Assembly: GCA_963755435.1 (NCBI GenBank)
Contig: CAVWJX010000003.1
Span: 62,001 to 126,000, forward strand
Reading direction: 5' to 3'
DNA: 64,000 nucleotides
Source: AP-15 sp963755435
GTDB lineage: Bacteria; Pseudomonadota; Alphaproteobacteria; ATCC43930; CGMCC-115725
Shown here: piece after piece, positions 14,030-23,313 of the stretch
Layout: every line of letters begins with the position of its first letter
Numbering within the stretch: the first letter of the stretch is position 1
The notes under the pieces: model-generated
What the model was told of the DNA's origin: nothing
The model's input: only the letters and a program-made list of their open reading frames with translations
Database searches by the model: none
Position numbers and translations under genes: made by a program

Positions 14030-16393
14030 ATGTCGCAGGTCTTGGACAGCGCGCCCGCCGGCCTGCAACCGGCAGATCGGGCGGACCGGCTCGCCTGCCT
14101 CAGGGCGCTAGAGCGCAAGGTGCTGTGGCTGTCGACCTGGATGATCCACAACGCCAACCATCTGCGGCCCAATCGCGACGGGCTCAAGGTCGGCGGGCAT
14201 CAGGCTTCGAGCGCCTCGGTCGCGACCTTGATGACCGCACTCTATTTCGACGTGCTGCGGCCGCAGGACCGGGTGGCGGTCAAGCCGCACGCCTCGCCGG
14301 TGTTCCACGCGATCCAATATCTCCTCGGCCATCAGACCCGCGCCAAGCTGGAGCGGTTCCGCGCCTATGGCGGCGCCCAATCTTATCCCTCGCGCACCAA
14401 GGACGGCGGCGACATCGTCGATTTCTCGACCGGCTCGGTCGGGCTCGGGGTCGGCATGACTTTGTTCGGCTCGATCGCCCAGGATTATCTGCGGCTGCAC
14501 GAGCTGGTCCCGACCAATGAGCCGCCGGGTCGGATGATCGCGCTCGCCGGCGATGCGGAACTCGACGAAGGCAACATCTTTGAGTCCTTGCTCGAAGGCT
14601 GGAAGCACGACGTGCGCAATCTGTGGTGGGTCATCGACTATAACCGCCAGAGCCTTGATGCAGTCGTATCCGACCGGCTGTTCGGACGCATCGACGCGAT
14701 GTTCGAGATGATGGGCTGGCGTGTCGTCACCCTCAAATACGGCCGGCTCTTGGAGGCGGCCTTTACCCGGCCCGACGGGCATCATTTGCGCGAGTGGATC
14801 GACAACTGCCCGAACTCGCTTTATTCGGCGTTGGTCTACAAAGGCGGTGCGGGCTGGCGAGAACATTTGCAGCGCGATCTCAACCGCTATCCGGGAATTC
14901 GTGCGATCCTCGACGATCACGACGACCCGGCGCTGCAGCGGCTGATGACCAATCTCGGCGGCCACGACCTGGAAGCGATCCTCGACGCTTTCCACGCGAT
15001 CGCCGATGACCGGCCGACCTGCTTCATCGCCTATACGATCAAGGGCTATGGGCTGCCCTTTGCCGGGCACAAGGACAACCATGCCGGGCTGATGAACCTC
15101 GACCAGATGGTCGCGTTCCAGCGCGCCATGGCAGTGGCCGAAGGGGCGGAATGGGATTTGTTCGCCGGGCTCGACCTGCCGCCCGAACGGCTCCAGGCTT
15201 TTCTGCAGGAGGTGCCGCTGGCCGGTCCTGTCCGGCGCTGGCACGAGGCGGCGCCGGTGGCGGTGCCGGCGAGCCTCTCGGTGCCGCGCGGCGGTCGCCA
15301 GTCGACCCAGGAAGCCTTCGGCCGGCTCCTGGGCGACATCGCCGCCGGCGACAGCGAGTTGGCGCGGCGGATCGTGACGACCTCGCCGGACGTCACCGTC
15401 TCGACCAATCTGGGGCCCTGGGTCAATCGGCGCGGGATCTTCGACCGGGCCGAGCGGGCCGACACCTTTCGCGAGGAAAAGGTGGTCTCGGCGCAGCGCT
15501 GGGCGATGTCGCCGCAAGGCCAGCACATCGAGCTCGGCATCGCCGAGAGCAACCTGTTTCTGCTACTGGCGGCGCTCGGCCTCGCGGCGCCGTTGTTCGG
15601 GACCCGCCTGTTGCCGATCGGTACCTTGTATGACCCGTTCATCAAGCGCGGGCTCGATGCGCTCAATTATGCCTGCTACCAGGATGCGCGCTTTATCGTG
15701 GTGGCGACCCCGTCGGGGATCACGCTGGCACCGGAAGGCGGCGCGCACCAGTCGATCGGCGAGCCGCTGATTGGCATGGCCCAGCCCGGTCTCGCCGGTT
15801 TCGAGCCGGCCTTTGCCGACGAGCTCGCGGTGCTGCTGCGCTGGGCTTTTGCCGAAATCCAGCGCGAGGGCGGCGAATCCGTCTATTTCCGGCTGTCGAC
15901 CCGGCCGGTCGACCAGCCGAAACGCCAGATCGGTCCGGACTTGGCGGAGGCGATTGTCGCCGGCGCCTATTGGCTGCGCGAGCCCGAACCCGGTGCCGAG
16001 CTGGCCATCGCCTATAGCGGCGCCGTCGCCCCCGAGGCGCTCGCCGCCCACCGCGAACTGGCCGAAGATATCCCGGGCGCGGGCTTGCTCGCGATCACCT
16101 CGGCGGACCGCCTGCACCGCGACTGGCGGGCGGCGTGCGCGCGAGGCGGCCCGAGCGTGGCCGCCCGGCTATTGGCGCAGCTGCGGCCGGGCGCGGCGCT
16201 GGTCACGGTCGGCGATTTCCACCCGGCGACCCTGTCGTGGCTCGGCGCCGTCGCCCACAACCCGATCGTCCCGCTCGGGGTCGAGCGCTTTGGTCAATCG
16301 GGCGACATCCCCGACCTCTGCCACGCCTACGGCATCGACGCCGAGGCGATCCTCGACGCCGCCGCCCGCGCCTGCCTCCTGTCGCTCGGTTAG
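14030..16393 (+). CDS. Transketolase / pyruvate dehydrogenase E1 (AceE-like) thiamine-diphosphate enzyme
   Basis: A 787-residue thiamine-diphosphate enzyme organised like homodimeric AceE, though shorter than the 887 residues of E. coli AceE. The N-terminal domain has GGHQASSASVATLMTALYFD near residue 60, KPHASPVFHAIQYLLG near 87, FSTGSVGLGVGM near 140 and the cofactor motif GDAELDEGNIFESLLEGW, ending YNRQSLD, near 180-210. The pyrimidine domain has the activating Glu in HIELGIAESNLFLLLAALG near residue 505. No E2 or E3 gene lies nearby, so whether it feeds a dehydrogenase complex or works as a transketolase-like enzyme is open. ATG at 14030 was chosen; a TTG two codons earlier is also in frame. 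It converges on the beta-propeller gene with a 7-base gap. Confidence 0.82.
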   Translation: MSQVLDSAPAGLQPADRADRLACLRALERKVLWLSTWMIHNANHLRPNRDGLKVGGHQASSASVATLMTALYFDVLRPQDRVAVKPHASPVFHAIQYLLGHQTRAKLERFRAYGGAQSYPSRTKDGGDIVDFSTGSVGLGVGMTLFGSIAQDYLRLHELVPTNEPPGRMIALAGDAELDEGNIFESLLEGWKHDVRNLWWVIDYNRQSLDAVVSDRLFGRIDAMFEMMGWRVVTLKYGRLLEAAFTRPDGHHLREWIDNCPNSLYSALVYKGGAGWREHLQRDLNRYPGIRAILDDHDDPALQRLMTNLGGHDLEAILDAFHAIADDRPTCFIAYTIKGYGLPFAGHKDNHAGLMNLDQMVAFQRAMAVAEGAEWDLFAGLDLPPERLQAFLQEVPLAGPVRRWHEAAPVAVPASLSVPRGGRQSTQEAFGRLLGDIAAGDSELARRIVTTSPDVTVSTNLGPWVNRRGIFDRAERADTFREEKVVSAQRWAMSPQGQHIELGIAESNLFLLLAALGLAAPLFGTRLLPIGTLYDPFIKRGLDALNYACYQDARFIVVATPSGITLAPEGGAHQSIGEPLIGMAQPGLAGFEPAFADELAVLLRWAFAEIQREGGESVYFRLSTRPVDQPKRQIGPDLAEAIVAGAYWLREPEPGAELAIAYSGAVAPEALAAHRELAEDIPGAGLLAITSADRLHRDWRAACARGGPSVAARLLAQLRPGAALVTVGDFHPATLSWLGAVAHNPIVPLGVERFGQSGDIPDLCHAYGIDAEAILDAAARACLLSLG

Positions 16394-16400
16394 AAGCGGC

Positions 16401-17579
16401 TCACTGCGGGCCGGCGCGCATCGAGGCGGGGTGGCCCGGCAGCTTGAGGCGCTGGCCGGTGTCGGTCACGTCGGTGCCGTTGACCTTGAGCACCGAGATG
16501 TCGCCGTCGAGGAAATTGCCGACATAGATGTAGTTGCCGTCAGGACTGAAGGCGACGGCCTCGGGCAGCGCCCCGACGGTGACCGAGCCTACCTTTTTGA
16601 CCTCGGTGCCGTCGATCGCCAACACCGCGACCGTGCCGCCGGCGTGGTGATAGAATACCGAGGGGGGCCGGTTCGACCCTTCCGCCTGGATTGAAACGGC
16701 GAGGTTTCCCTTCGGGCTCACCGCCAGCCCTTCCGGCGAATCGCCGACCACGACGTGGTTGATGACCCGCGGCGGGTTGGCCGAGAGGTCGATGACCCCG
16801 ACCGTGTCGATGTTGCCGTCCGAGCTGCCGCCGCCGCCATTGTCGGCGGTCAGCGCCAATTTGCCGTCGGGGGTCACCGCGACGTTGTAGGGGAAGATCC
16901 CGGTTGGCAGGTCGCGCTTGGTATAGGTCACCTTGCCGCCATCGATGGTCAGCAGAGCGACCCTGTTCTCACCCGGCTTGGTCGCCAGCGCGTGCTTGCC
17001 GTCCGGGGTAATGGCGACGGCCGAAACCTGGTCGGCGGCGGTGCCGATCGGCACGGTGTCGGCGACCAGAACATTGTTGCCGTGGATCGAGAGCACCGAG
17101 ATCGTGCCATCCGCCCGGTTCGCCACCAGGGCCAGATCGCCTTTGGGGCTGATAGCGATGCCGGAGGGCTGCTTGCCGACGGCAACGGTGCCGATGACTT
17201 TGGGGGGGCTCGCCTTCAAATCGACGACAAAAACCTTGTCGTCGGGTTCCAGCCGGTGACCCCAGCCTTGGGTGACCGGCTTTAGCGAGTTGGCGACGAG
17301 CGCGATGTTCCCGGGCGGAACGATCGCGAGATTGACCGGCGGCCCGACGACCGAGTTGATCAAGGGGATCGTCGCCGCGATCTTCGGCGCCCCCGGATTG
17401 GAAATGTCGATCACTGACAAGCTGTCATGGCCGGGCGCGCGGATGATCGGTTTGAAATTCTGGTCCACCCCGTTCTTGTCGTCGTTGCCGACGATCAAGG
17501 TCTGGGCCCGGGTCGGCATCCACGCGGAACAGACCACGCCTGCGGCCAATACGGCCGCCGTAACAATCGACGAACGCAT
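16401..17579 (-). CDS. Periplasmic YVTN-type beta-propeller protein
   Basis: A 392-residue exported protein. ATG 17579 follows a long purine-rich ribosome binding site (GGAGGGGGAGG) and opens a signal peptide, MRSSIVTAAVLAAGVVCSAW, ending near Ala-Gln. The mature part is built of about seven blades with the recurrent pattern SPKG/TPDG-x-x-ALVAN: for example GIAISPKGDLALVAN, AVAITPDGKHALATK, NVAVTPDGKLALTAD, GLAVSPKGNLAVSIQ and AVAFSPDGNYIYVGN. This is the lactonase-like or YVTN surface-protein propeller. No catalytic residues can be assigned, so the role could be binding, scaffolding or lactone hydrolysis. Confidence 0.8.
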   Translation of the reverse strand: MRSSIVTAAVLAAGVVCSAWMPTRAQTLIVGNDDKNGVDQNFKPIIRAPGHDSLSVIDISNPGAPKIAATIPLINSVVGPPVNLAIVPPGNIALVANSLKPVTQGWGHRLEPDDKVFVVDLKASPPKVIGTVAVGKQPSGIAISPKGDLALVANRADGTISVLSIHGNNVLVADTVPIGTAADQVSAVAITPDGKHALATKPGENRVALLTIDGGKVTYTKRDLPTGIFPYNVAVTPDGKLALTADNGGGGSSDGNIDTVGVIDLSANPPRVINHVVVGDSPEGLAVSPKGNLAVSIQAEGSNRPPSVFYHHAGGTVAVLAIDGTEVKKVGSVTVGALPEAVAFSPDGNYIYVGNFLDGDISVLKVNGTDVTDTGQRLKLPGHPASMRAGPQ

Positions 17580-17755
17580 CCTCCCCCTCCATTTTTGCCG
17601 CCGGTGCTTTAGGCGGCTCTTGATGCTGCGCCGATCGCGTGCCGCCGGCAAGCAAGGCGCGGGAGTTGGACGCGGCTGGTCGATCGCGAATGATGCTCTA
17701 GGCGACCGCGCAATTCTGGGTCATCAGCGCCGGATGTCCGGGATCGTGATCCTAA

Positions 17756-18122
17756 TTGCTCCAGTGGGCGGGCTTTACCAAGCAGCAGGTCGAAGCCCTC
17801 GCCGAACACCACGAGGCAGGGGCGGCGACGAAAGGCAACATCGGCGATCTCGGCCACAAGCTCGATGCGACCCGGTCCGATCTCGAAATCAAGCTGGATA
17901 CGGTGCGCTCCGATCTCGAGTTCGAGATCTCCGACCTGGACAACAAGCTCGACCGGACCCGCTCCGACCTCGAACTGGCGATCGAAAAGGTTCGCCACGA
18001 TCTCGAGCTGAAGATCGCCGAGGGCAAGGCCGAGACGATCCGATGGGGTGGTCGGCGTCGGCTTTGCCCAGGTCGCGATGATCCTCGCGGTGCTGCGATT
18101 GTTCCCGAGCGCGCATCCCTGA
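17756..18122 (+). pseudogene. CCDC90/DUF1640-type coiled-coil membrane protein, frameshifted
   Basis: The N-terminal part (AGFTKQQVEALAEHHEAG) and the repeats DLEIKLDTVRSDLEFEISDL form the long coiled coil of this family. Past codon 96 (ETIRW) the open frame loses the family's C-terminal membrane helix, but the next frame supplies it at once: VVGVGFAQVAMILAVLRLF, stopping at TGA 18120-18122. The shift sits at a run of four G at 18045-18048; three G would restore the frame, and the span is 367 bases, one more than a multiple of three. The upstream frame is also closed by TAA at 17753-17755, so the usual N-terminal residues are missing. Two lesions in one small gene favour a true pseudogene. 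The family's role in bacteria is unknown. Confidence 0.7.
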
Positions 18123-18141
18123 ATGTTGCGGCCGATCGGGC

Positions 18142-20097
18142 TCAGAACCGATCGCATTCCCTGGCGGCCTTGACATAGACGGCAGCATCGGCCGCCAACA
18201 GCAGGCGGTCGGCGACCAGCGCCGCTGCGGCGGCTTCGACCCGAGCGACATAGGCATCCCGGCTGCCGTAGCGCTCGTCGAGCGATGGGCGCGGGTCGCC
18301 GGCCGCTTCGCGCTCGGCTTTGGTGCGGGCGAACGGGATCAACGAGCCGTCGCGGTCGCATAATTCGCAAGGCTGCGCTCGGTATACGTTCCAGCCGGTA
18401 TAGGTGCCGAGCGGTGCCGCGATCGGCGGCAGCCGGATGCCAGCGATCTCGTTGCCGTCGGCGTCGACCGCGCAAACCTGGGTCGGGTAGAAATTATCGA
18501 GCCGCGCCGGCGGGTCGACCCAATCGACCGGCGGCCCGATCGGGTTGGCGCCCGGTGGAACGGCGAAACCCGGCACCCTCGGCATCTTGACCCGGTCGGC
18601 GGCGACGGCGGTGCCCTGGGCGATCGACGGAACCCGGCTCGGCGGCGGCGCGGTGCCGGCTCTGACCCATTCCTCGAGGGCCACCAGCAGCGCCCGCAAC
18701 GCCGGACTGGCGCTGTTTGGGTTGCGCGGATTGACGCAGGGGCCGGGGCTCGGATCGGTGCCCGGGCCGCCGCCATGCTGGGTCCCGGCGATCAGGTAGG
18801 CCCGCGCATTCGGCGGCAGCTCGGCATCGCGGCCTTCGGCCGGGTCGGTGTGCACCAGCGACGCGCCCTTTTGCCAATACTCGGTCGCGGTATTGACCTC
18901 GATCATCAGCGGGTCGGTCGGCCGGCCTTTCAGGATGGCGCTGCGCTCGCCGGAAAAGGGGTCGGTGGTCAGTGCATTGCCGAACGGAAACCAGTTTTCC
19001 GGGTAGAGCCGGTCCTCGTGTTGCGTCGCGGTACGGCCCGGCATCGCAAAGCTGTGATTGGCGAACACCTTGCCGGCGCCGGCGACATGGCTCAGCACGC
19101 CGTCGAAAACGCGCCTGCCGCGGCCGTCGTCGTTCATGCCGAGCTCGAGAAAGTGGCGCAGAAAACGGCCGGCCTGCGACACCCCGAAGGCCAGGGCATG
19201 CGCGACCCCGACCCTGTCGCCCCCGGACCCGTCGCCGCCCAGCTCAGCACCGCGCCGGCGGTCGGCGAGCATCGGATTGGCCATGCCATGCCGATCGGCG
19301 CGCTCATAGCGCAGAAACGAGACGAGGTCGCGGGTCGCGGCGAAGCCCGCGCCGATCACCGTCGCTCCAGTTGCCTCGTACCAGAAATCGTAAATCTTGT
19401 ACGCGGCGAAATTGGTTCCGGCCGGGAGCAGCCGGATCGACCGATCGTCGACGAACTCCCATGCGCCGACCGGGATCTCGGTGCGGGCGTCGCTTTCGCG
19501 GTCGCGCACCGTCAGCCGCGCCCGGCGCGGGTCGGTCGAAACCGCCCGGTAGCTGAGCCGCACGATGTCGCCCTTACCCGGAGCGCGGGTCCTGACATGG
19601 AACTCGTCGCGGATGCGGCGGACCATCGGCGCGCCGTTCTCGAGCGCCGCCGGCAACCGCGCGGTCATGCCGCTATTGGCGCGCGGCGCCGATGGATCCC
19701 AGCCCGACCAGACCAGGCTATAGCCCTGTCTGAGAGTGAAGCCCAAGCCCACATCCCGCGCGGTCTTGGGATCATTGGTGTCGGCATTGCCCCCGGCTTC
19801 GTCGAGCCGGCCGAGGATCACCTTGCGGCCGCGATTGGTCACGTCGTAGACCAGCACGCCGCCGCCGGGCTGACTTTCGACCGGCCGCAGGATGAAGAAA
19901 TCGGTTTCGTATTCGACCATGCCGCGCGGGTTCTTCGGCGCCTTGTCAAGATCGGCGATGTCCGCGTTTTCCGCCGCCGCTGGGTCGATTTCGCCCTTCG
20001 CCGTGCCCTTGATGCGCACATAGCCGCCAGCCTCGCCAAACGACTGCCCGCCGGCAAAAGGCTCGGCCGCATCGACTTTGATCTCGACAATGGCCAT
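18142..20097 (-). CDS. Large alpha/beta hydrolase-domain protein
   Basis: A 651-residue protein of a large alpha/beta hydrolase-domain family. The nucleophile elbow is FGVSQAGRFLRH near residue 310 (G-x-S-x-A-G). The N-terminal domain is beta-rich (GGYVRIKGTAKGEIDP, VLVYDVTNRGRK, LRQGYSLVWSGWDPSAP), and a late AGTQHGGGPGTDP segment near residue 440 probably supplies the catalytic His. I see no signal peptide. Substrate unknown: esters or amides are the family's usual type. ATG 20097 is the first codon of the conserved start. It is divergent from the antiporter gene and convergent with the broken coiled-coil gene. Confidence 0.75.
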   Translation of the reverse strand: MAIVEIKVDAAEPFAGGQSFGEAGGYVRIKGTAKGEIDPAAAENADIADLDKAPKNPRGMVEYETDFFILRPVESQPGGGVLVYDVTNRGRKVILGRLDEAGGNADTNDPKTARDVGLGFTLRQGYSLVWSGWDPSAPRANSGMTARLPAALENGAPMVRRIRDEFHVRTRAPGKGDIVRLSYRAVSTDPRRARLTVRDRESDARTEIPVGAWEFVDDRSIRLLPAGTNFAAYKIYDFWYEATGATVIGAGFAATRDLVSFLRYERADRHGMANPMLADRRRGAELGGDGSGGDRVGVAHALAFGVSQAGRFLRHFLELGMNDDGRGRRVFDGVLSHVAGAGKVFANHSFAMPGRTATQHEDRLYPENWFPFGNALTTDPFSGERSAILKGRPTDPLMIEVNTATEYWQKGASLVHTDPAEGRDAELPPNARAYLIAGTQHGGGPGTDPSPGPCVNPRNPNSASPALRALLVALEEWVRAGTAPPPSRVPSIAQGTAVAADRVKMPRVPGFAVPPGANPIGPPVDWVDPPARLDNFYPTQVCAVDADGNEIAGIRLPPIAAPLGTYTGWNVYRAQPCELCDRDGSLIPFARTKAEREAAGDPRPSLDERYGSRDAYVARVEAAAAALVADRLLLAADAAVYVKAARECDRF

Positions 20098-20282
20098 GAT
20101 CGGGCTCCATCAGGTTGTTCGTCAGCGGCACAAATTTGCATGCCCGCCGCCGCCCGGCGGGGGATATAGAGGGCAGCGGCGATATTGCCTTCCCGCCGGG
20201 CTACATCAAGCGATTTCGCCGAACCCATGGCCGTGGACGATAGCAGCGGCGGCCTGATCAGGGCTGCGACGACGGCCCGGTC

Positions 20283-21509
<1,227 letters not shown>

Positions 21510-22115
21510 TCACCCGGCGAAGGGCTGGCCGAAGCGCCACTCGCTTTCGTCGAGAAAGGCCTGCTCGGCCGCGGTCGATTGCCGGCCGAGGATCGGGTTG
21601 CGGTGTGGAAAGCGGCCGAAGCGCTCGATGACCTCGATGTAGGGGCGCCCGTAGCGACGCAGCGAACCGCCGCGATCGGGATTTCGCGGCAGGGCCCCGA
21701 ACAAGGCGAGCGAGCGTCGCTGGTCGGCGAGATCTTCGCTGTGATGGAACGGCATATAAAAGAACATCCGCCAGGCCGGCGGCACCTTTTGGTCGAAGCC
21801 GCGTTCGAGCGCCCGGTCCGCCGCGGCGCGCGCAGCCGGGTCCGTCGCGTAGGCGCGTGGCGTCTCGCGAAAGATATTGCGCGGCACCTGGTCGAGCAGC
21901 AGCACCAGAGCGAGCGCCCCCTCGGCCTCGGCTTCCCATGCGAGCGATGCCCCGCCTGCGGCCGTTTCGTGATCGGCGAGAAACTCGCGCCGCAATGCCG
22001 CGTCGAAGTCCGCGGTGCTCCTGAACCAGATCTCGCGATGCTGCTCGCGCCCTGGATCGCCCGGCGGCCCAAACCAGAAATCGAGCAGCGCCGTCGCGCG
22101 AACCGGCAAGGTCAT
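21510..22115 (-). CDS. DUF924 family protein
   Basis: A 201-residue soluble, mostly helical protein of the DUF924 family (TPR-like fold). Family marks: LLDFWFGPPGDP at residues 10-21, WEAEAEGALALVLLLDQVPRN ending in Phe-Arg near residue 65, FYMPFHHSEDLADQRRSLALF near 125, and the closing RFGRFPHRNPILGRQSTAAE. Biochemical function is unknown. The stop codon directly abuts the stop of the antiporter gene on the other strand. Confidence 0.9.
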   Translation of the reverse strand: MTLPVRATALLDFWFGPPGDPGREQHREIWFRSTADFDAALRREFLADHETAAGGASLAWEAEAEGALALVLLLDQVPRNIFRETPRAYATDPAARAAADRALERGFDQKVPPAWRMFFYMPFHHSEDLADQRRSLALFGALPRNPDRGGSLRRYGRPYIEVIERFGRFPHRNPILGRQSTAAEQAFLDESEWRFGQPFAG

Positions 22116-22145
22116 GGCGGAATCCTTTCATCATGGAGCAGAAGC

Positions 22146-22615
22146 TTAGCGCTGGACATCGACGGTCGGGCACTCGGGGTGAAGCTGCCGGTAGTGCCGG
22201 CCGTCGAAGCGCACTTCGCACGGTCTGTAGAGGCGATAGTACCCGTGGTCACGCCGCGGGAGTACGCTTATATTATCGAAGCCGGCATCATCATAAAGCA
22301 GCCGACAGGTGTTTTTCTTCCTCACTTCTCCGATTAGCAGAGGACAGCCGCCGGTACCGCACCAGCCTTCCCCTTCGATCACGTAGACATAGTCCTTTGA
22401 GCGTTGACGTTGAGATCAGCGTGACCAACTTTCGCGTTCTCCAACATGCCCTTCTCCTCAAACTGGGGGACGAACCTCCAATCGCTGACGTGGAAGAGCT
22501 GACTGAGACAGCGAGCCTCACTGGCGTCGAGTGTCTTCTTAAGTGGCAGCTTCTCGGCACTCGCGCCGGACGCCACAAATCCGGCGAGGACAACCCCCAA
22601 GAAGAATGTCCGCAT
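22146..22615 (-). pseudogene. Small secreted cysteine-containing protein, frameshifted
   Basis: ATG 22615 opens a signal peptide (MRTFFLGVVLAGFVASGASA) and about 50 mature residues (CLSQLFHVSDWRFVPQFEEK and onwards). The frame then runs into a stop, while the next frame continues sensibly as DYVYVIEGEGWCGTGGCPLL to HPECPTVDVQR and stops at 22146. The shift falls at the AAA run complementary to 22396-22398. One extra A would rejoin the parts as NAQKDYVYV, and the 470-base span is one short of a multiple of three. The joined protein would be about 156 residues with paired cysteines. I do not recognise a characterised family. Base composition is lower in GC than the neighbours. Confidence 0.6.
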
Positions 22616-22631
22616 GATCCAATCGGAGCGT

Positions 22632-23262
22632 CTATTCATAAACGGCGTCCGAAAATGTCCGAAGACGCGTTTCGATGGCACGCTGTTGGCGGGTCAGCCC
22701 CATAACGCGACTACCGTTGCTCTCAATTATCGCAAGGTATCGGCGGGTCGCCGTCGGCCCTTCTCGATGTCCCGCCGCGATCAACCCGGCACAGGTCACC
22801 GTAAACCGGGAAACAAGGCCACTGATGCTGGTGCCGGCAAAATCAAACGACCCGTTCGCCTTGAGTTGGCGTTCCGTGTCTTGCAGATAGTCGCCGACGG
22901 CGTTTTCCTGCGCTTCGGGATCGGCGAGGAAGTCGGCGCGGGAATGGACGCCGTATTTCCCGGTCCAATCCCCGCTGGCGTCGATCATGCCGATGGCCCG
23001 GAGCGCAACCGGGGTCATCTGATAGCGCCCGAGAGGCCCCGCCTTCTCGTTTACCTCGCCATAGCCGTAATTGGGCTTGTCGGCGCTGCCTTCAGGGACG
23101 GCAAGGGGTTGCGGAAATCGGCGTTCGGCTGGCTCTCCCAGGCGCGAGCACCCGGTAAATCCCGGCGCAAAACTCGATTAGCGGGCTCGGTCCGAGAAAC
23201 AGCCCTTCCGGCCCGCAATAGAGGCCACGGTTCGAACCGCGGCGTTTGGCAAGCTTAAACAT
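22632..23262 (-). pseudogene. Lysozyme-like (lytic transglycosylase type) gene remnant, multiple frameshifts
   Basis: Three frames carry successive pieces of one protein. ATG 23262 gives MFKLAKRRGSNRGLYCGPEG and on to FCAGIYRVL. A second frame gives RAWESQPNADFRNPLPSLKA. A third gives KPNYGYGEVNEKAGPLGRYQ and continues as an intact 128-codon frame (22632-23018). The last part reads like muramidase-type domains: GRYQMTPVALRAIGM, a WTGKYGV segment, DFLADPEAQENAVGDYL and AGLIAAGHREGPTATRRYL. At least two frameshifts are needed, so this is better explained as a decayed gene than by one sequencing slip. The intact C-terminal frame alone could be expressed only from an internal start. Confidence 0.6.
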
Positions 23263-23313
23263 TTTCACCCCGATAGGAACAAACCATGAATTTGGGAGCG
23301 GATTGGTAGGAGT

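Noticed and set aside
14108..15526. Long minus-strand open frame (472 codons) opposite the AceE-like gene
   Set aside because: Its translation is low-complexity Arg/His/Gly/Asp-rich with no family motif. It mirrors the GC-rich codon pattern of the real gene, as do similar long antisense frames at 18775-20169, 28803-30413, 33626-36010, 40276-41709 and 57182-58609.
17756..18122. Programmed ribosomal frameshifting in the broken genes
   Set aside because: The shift sites are not X-XXY-YYZ slippery heptamers with following stems, and affected families are not known for frameshifting.
23220..23245. GGTTCGAACC motif as a tRNA T-arm
   Set aside because: No acceptor stem, anticodon arm or CCA surrounds it; it is codons of the lysozyme remnant.
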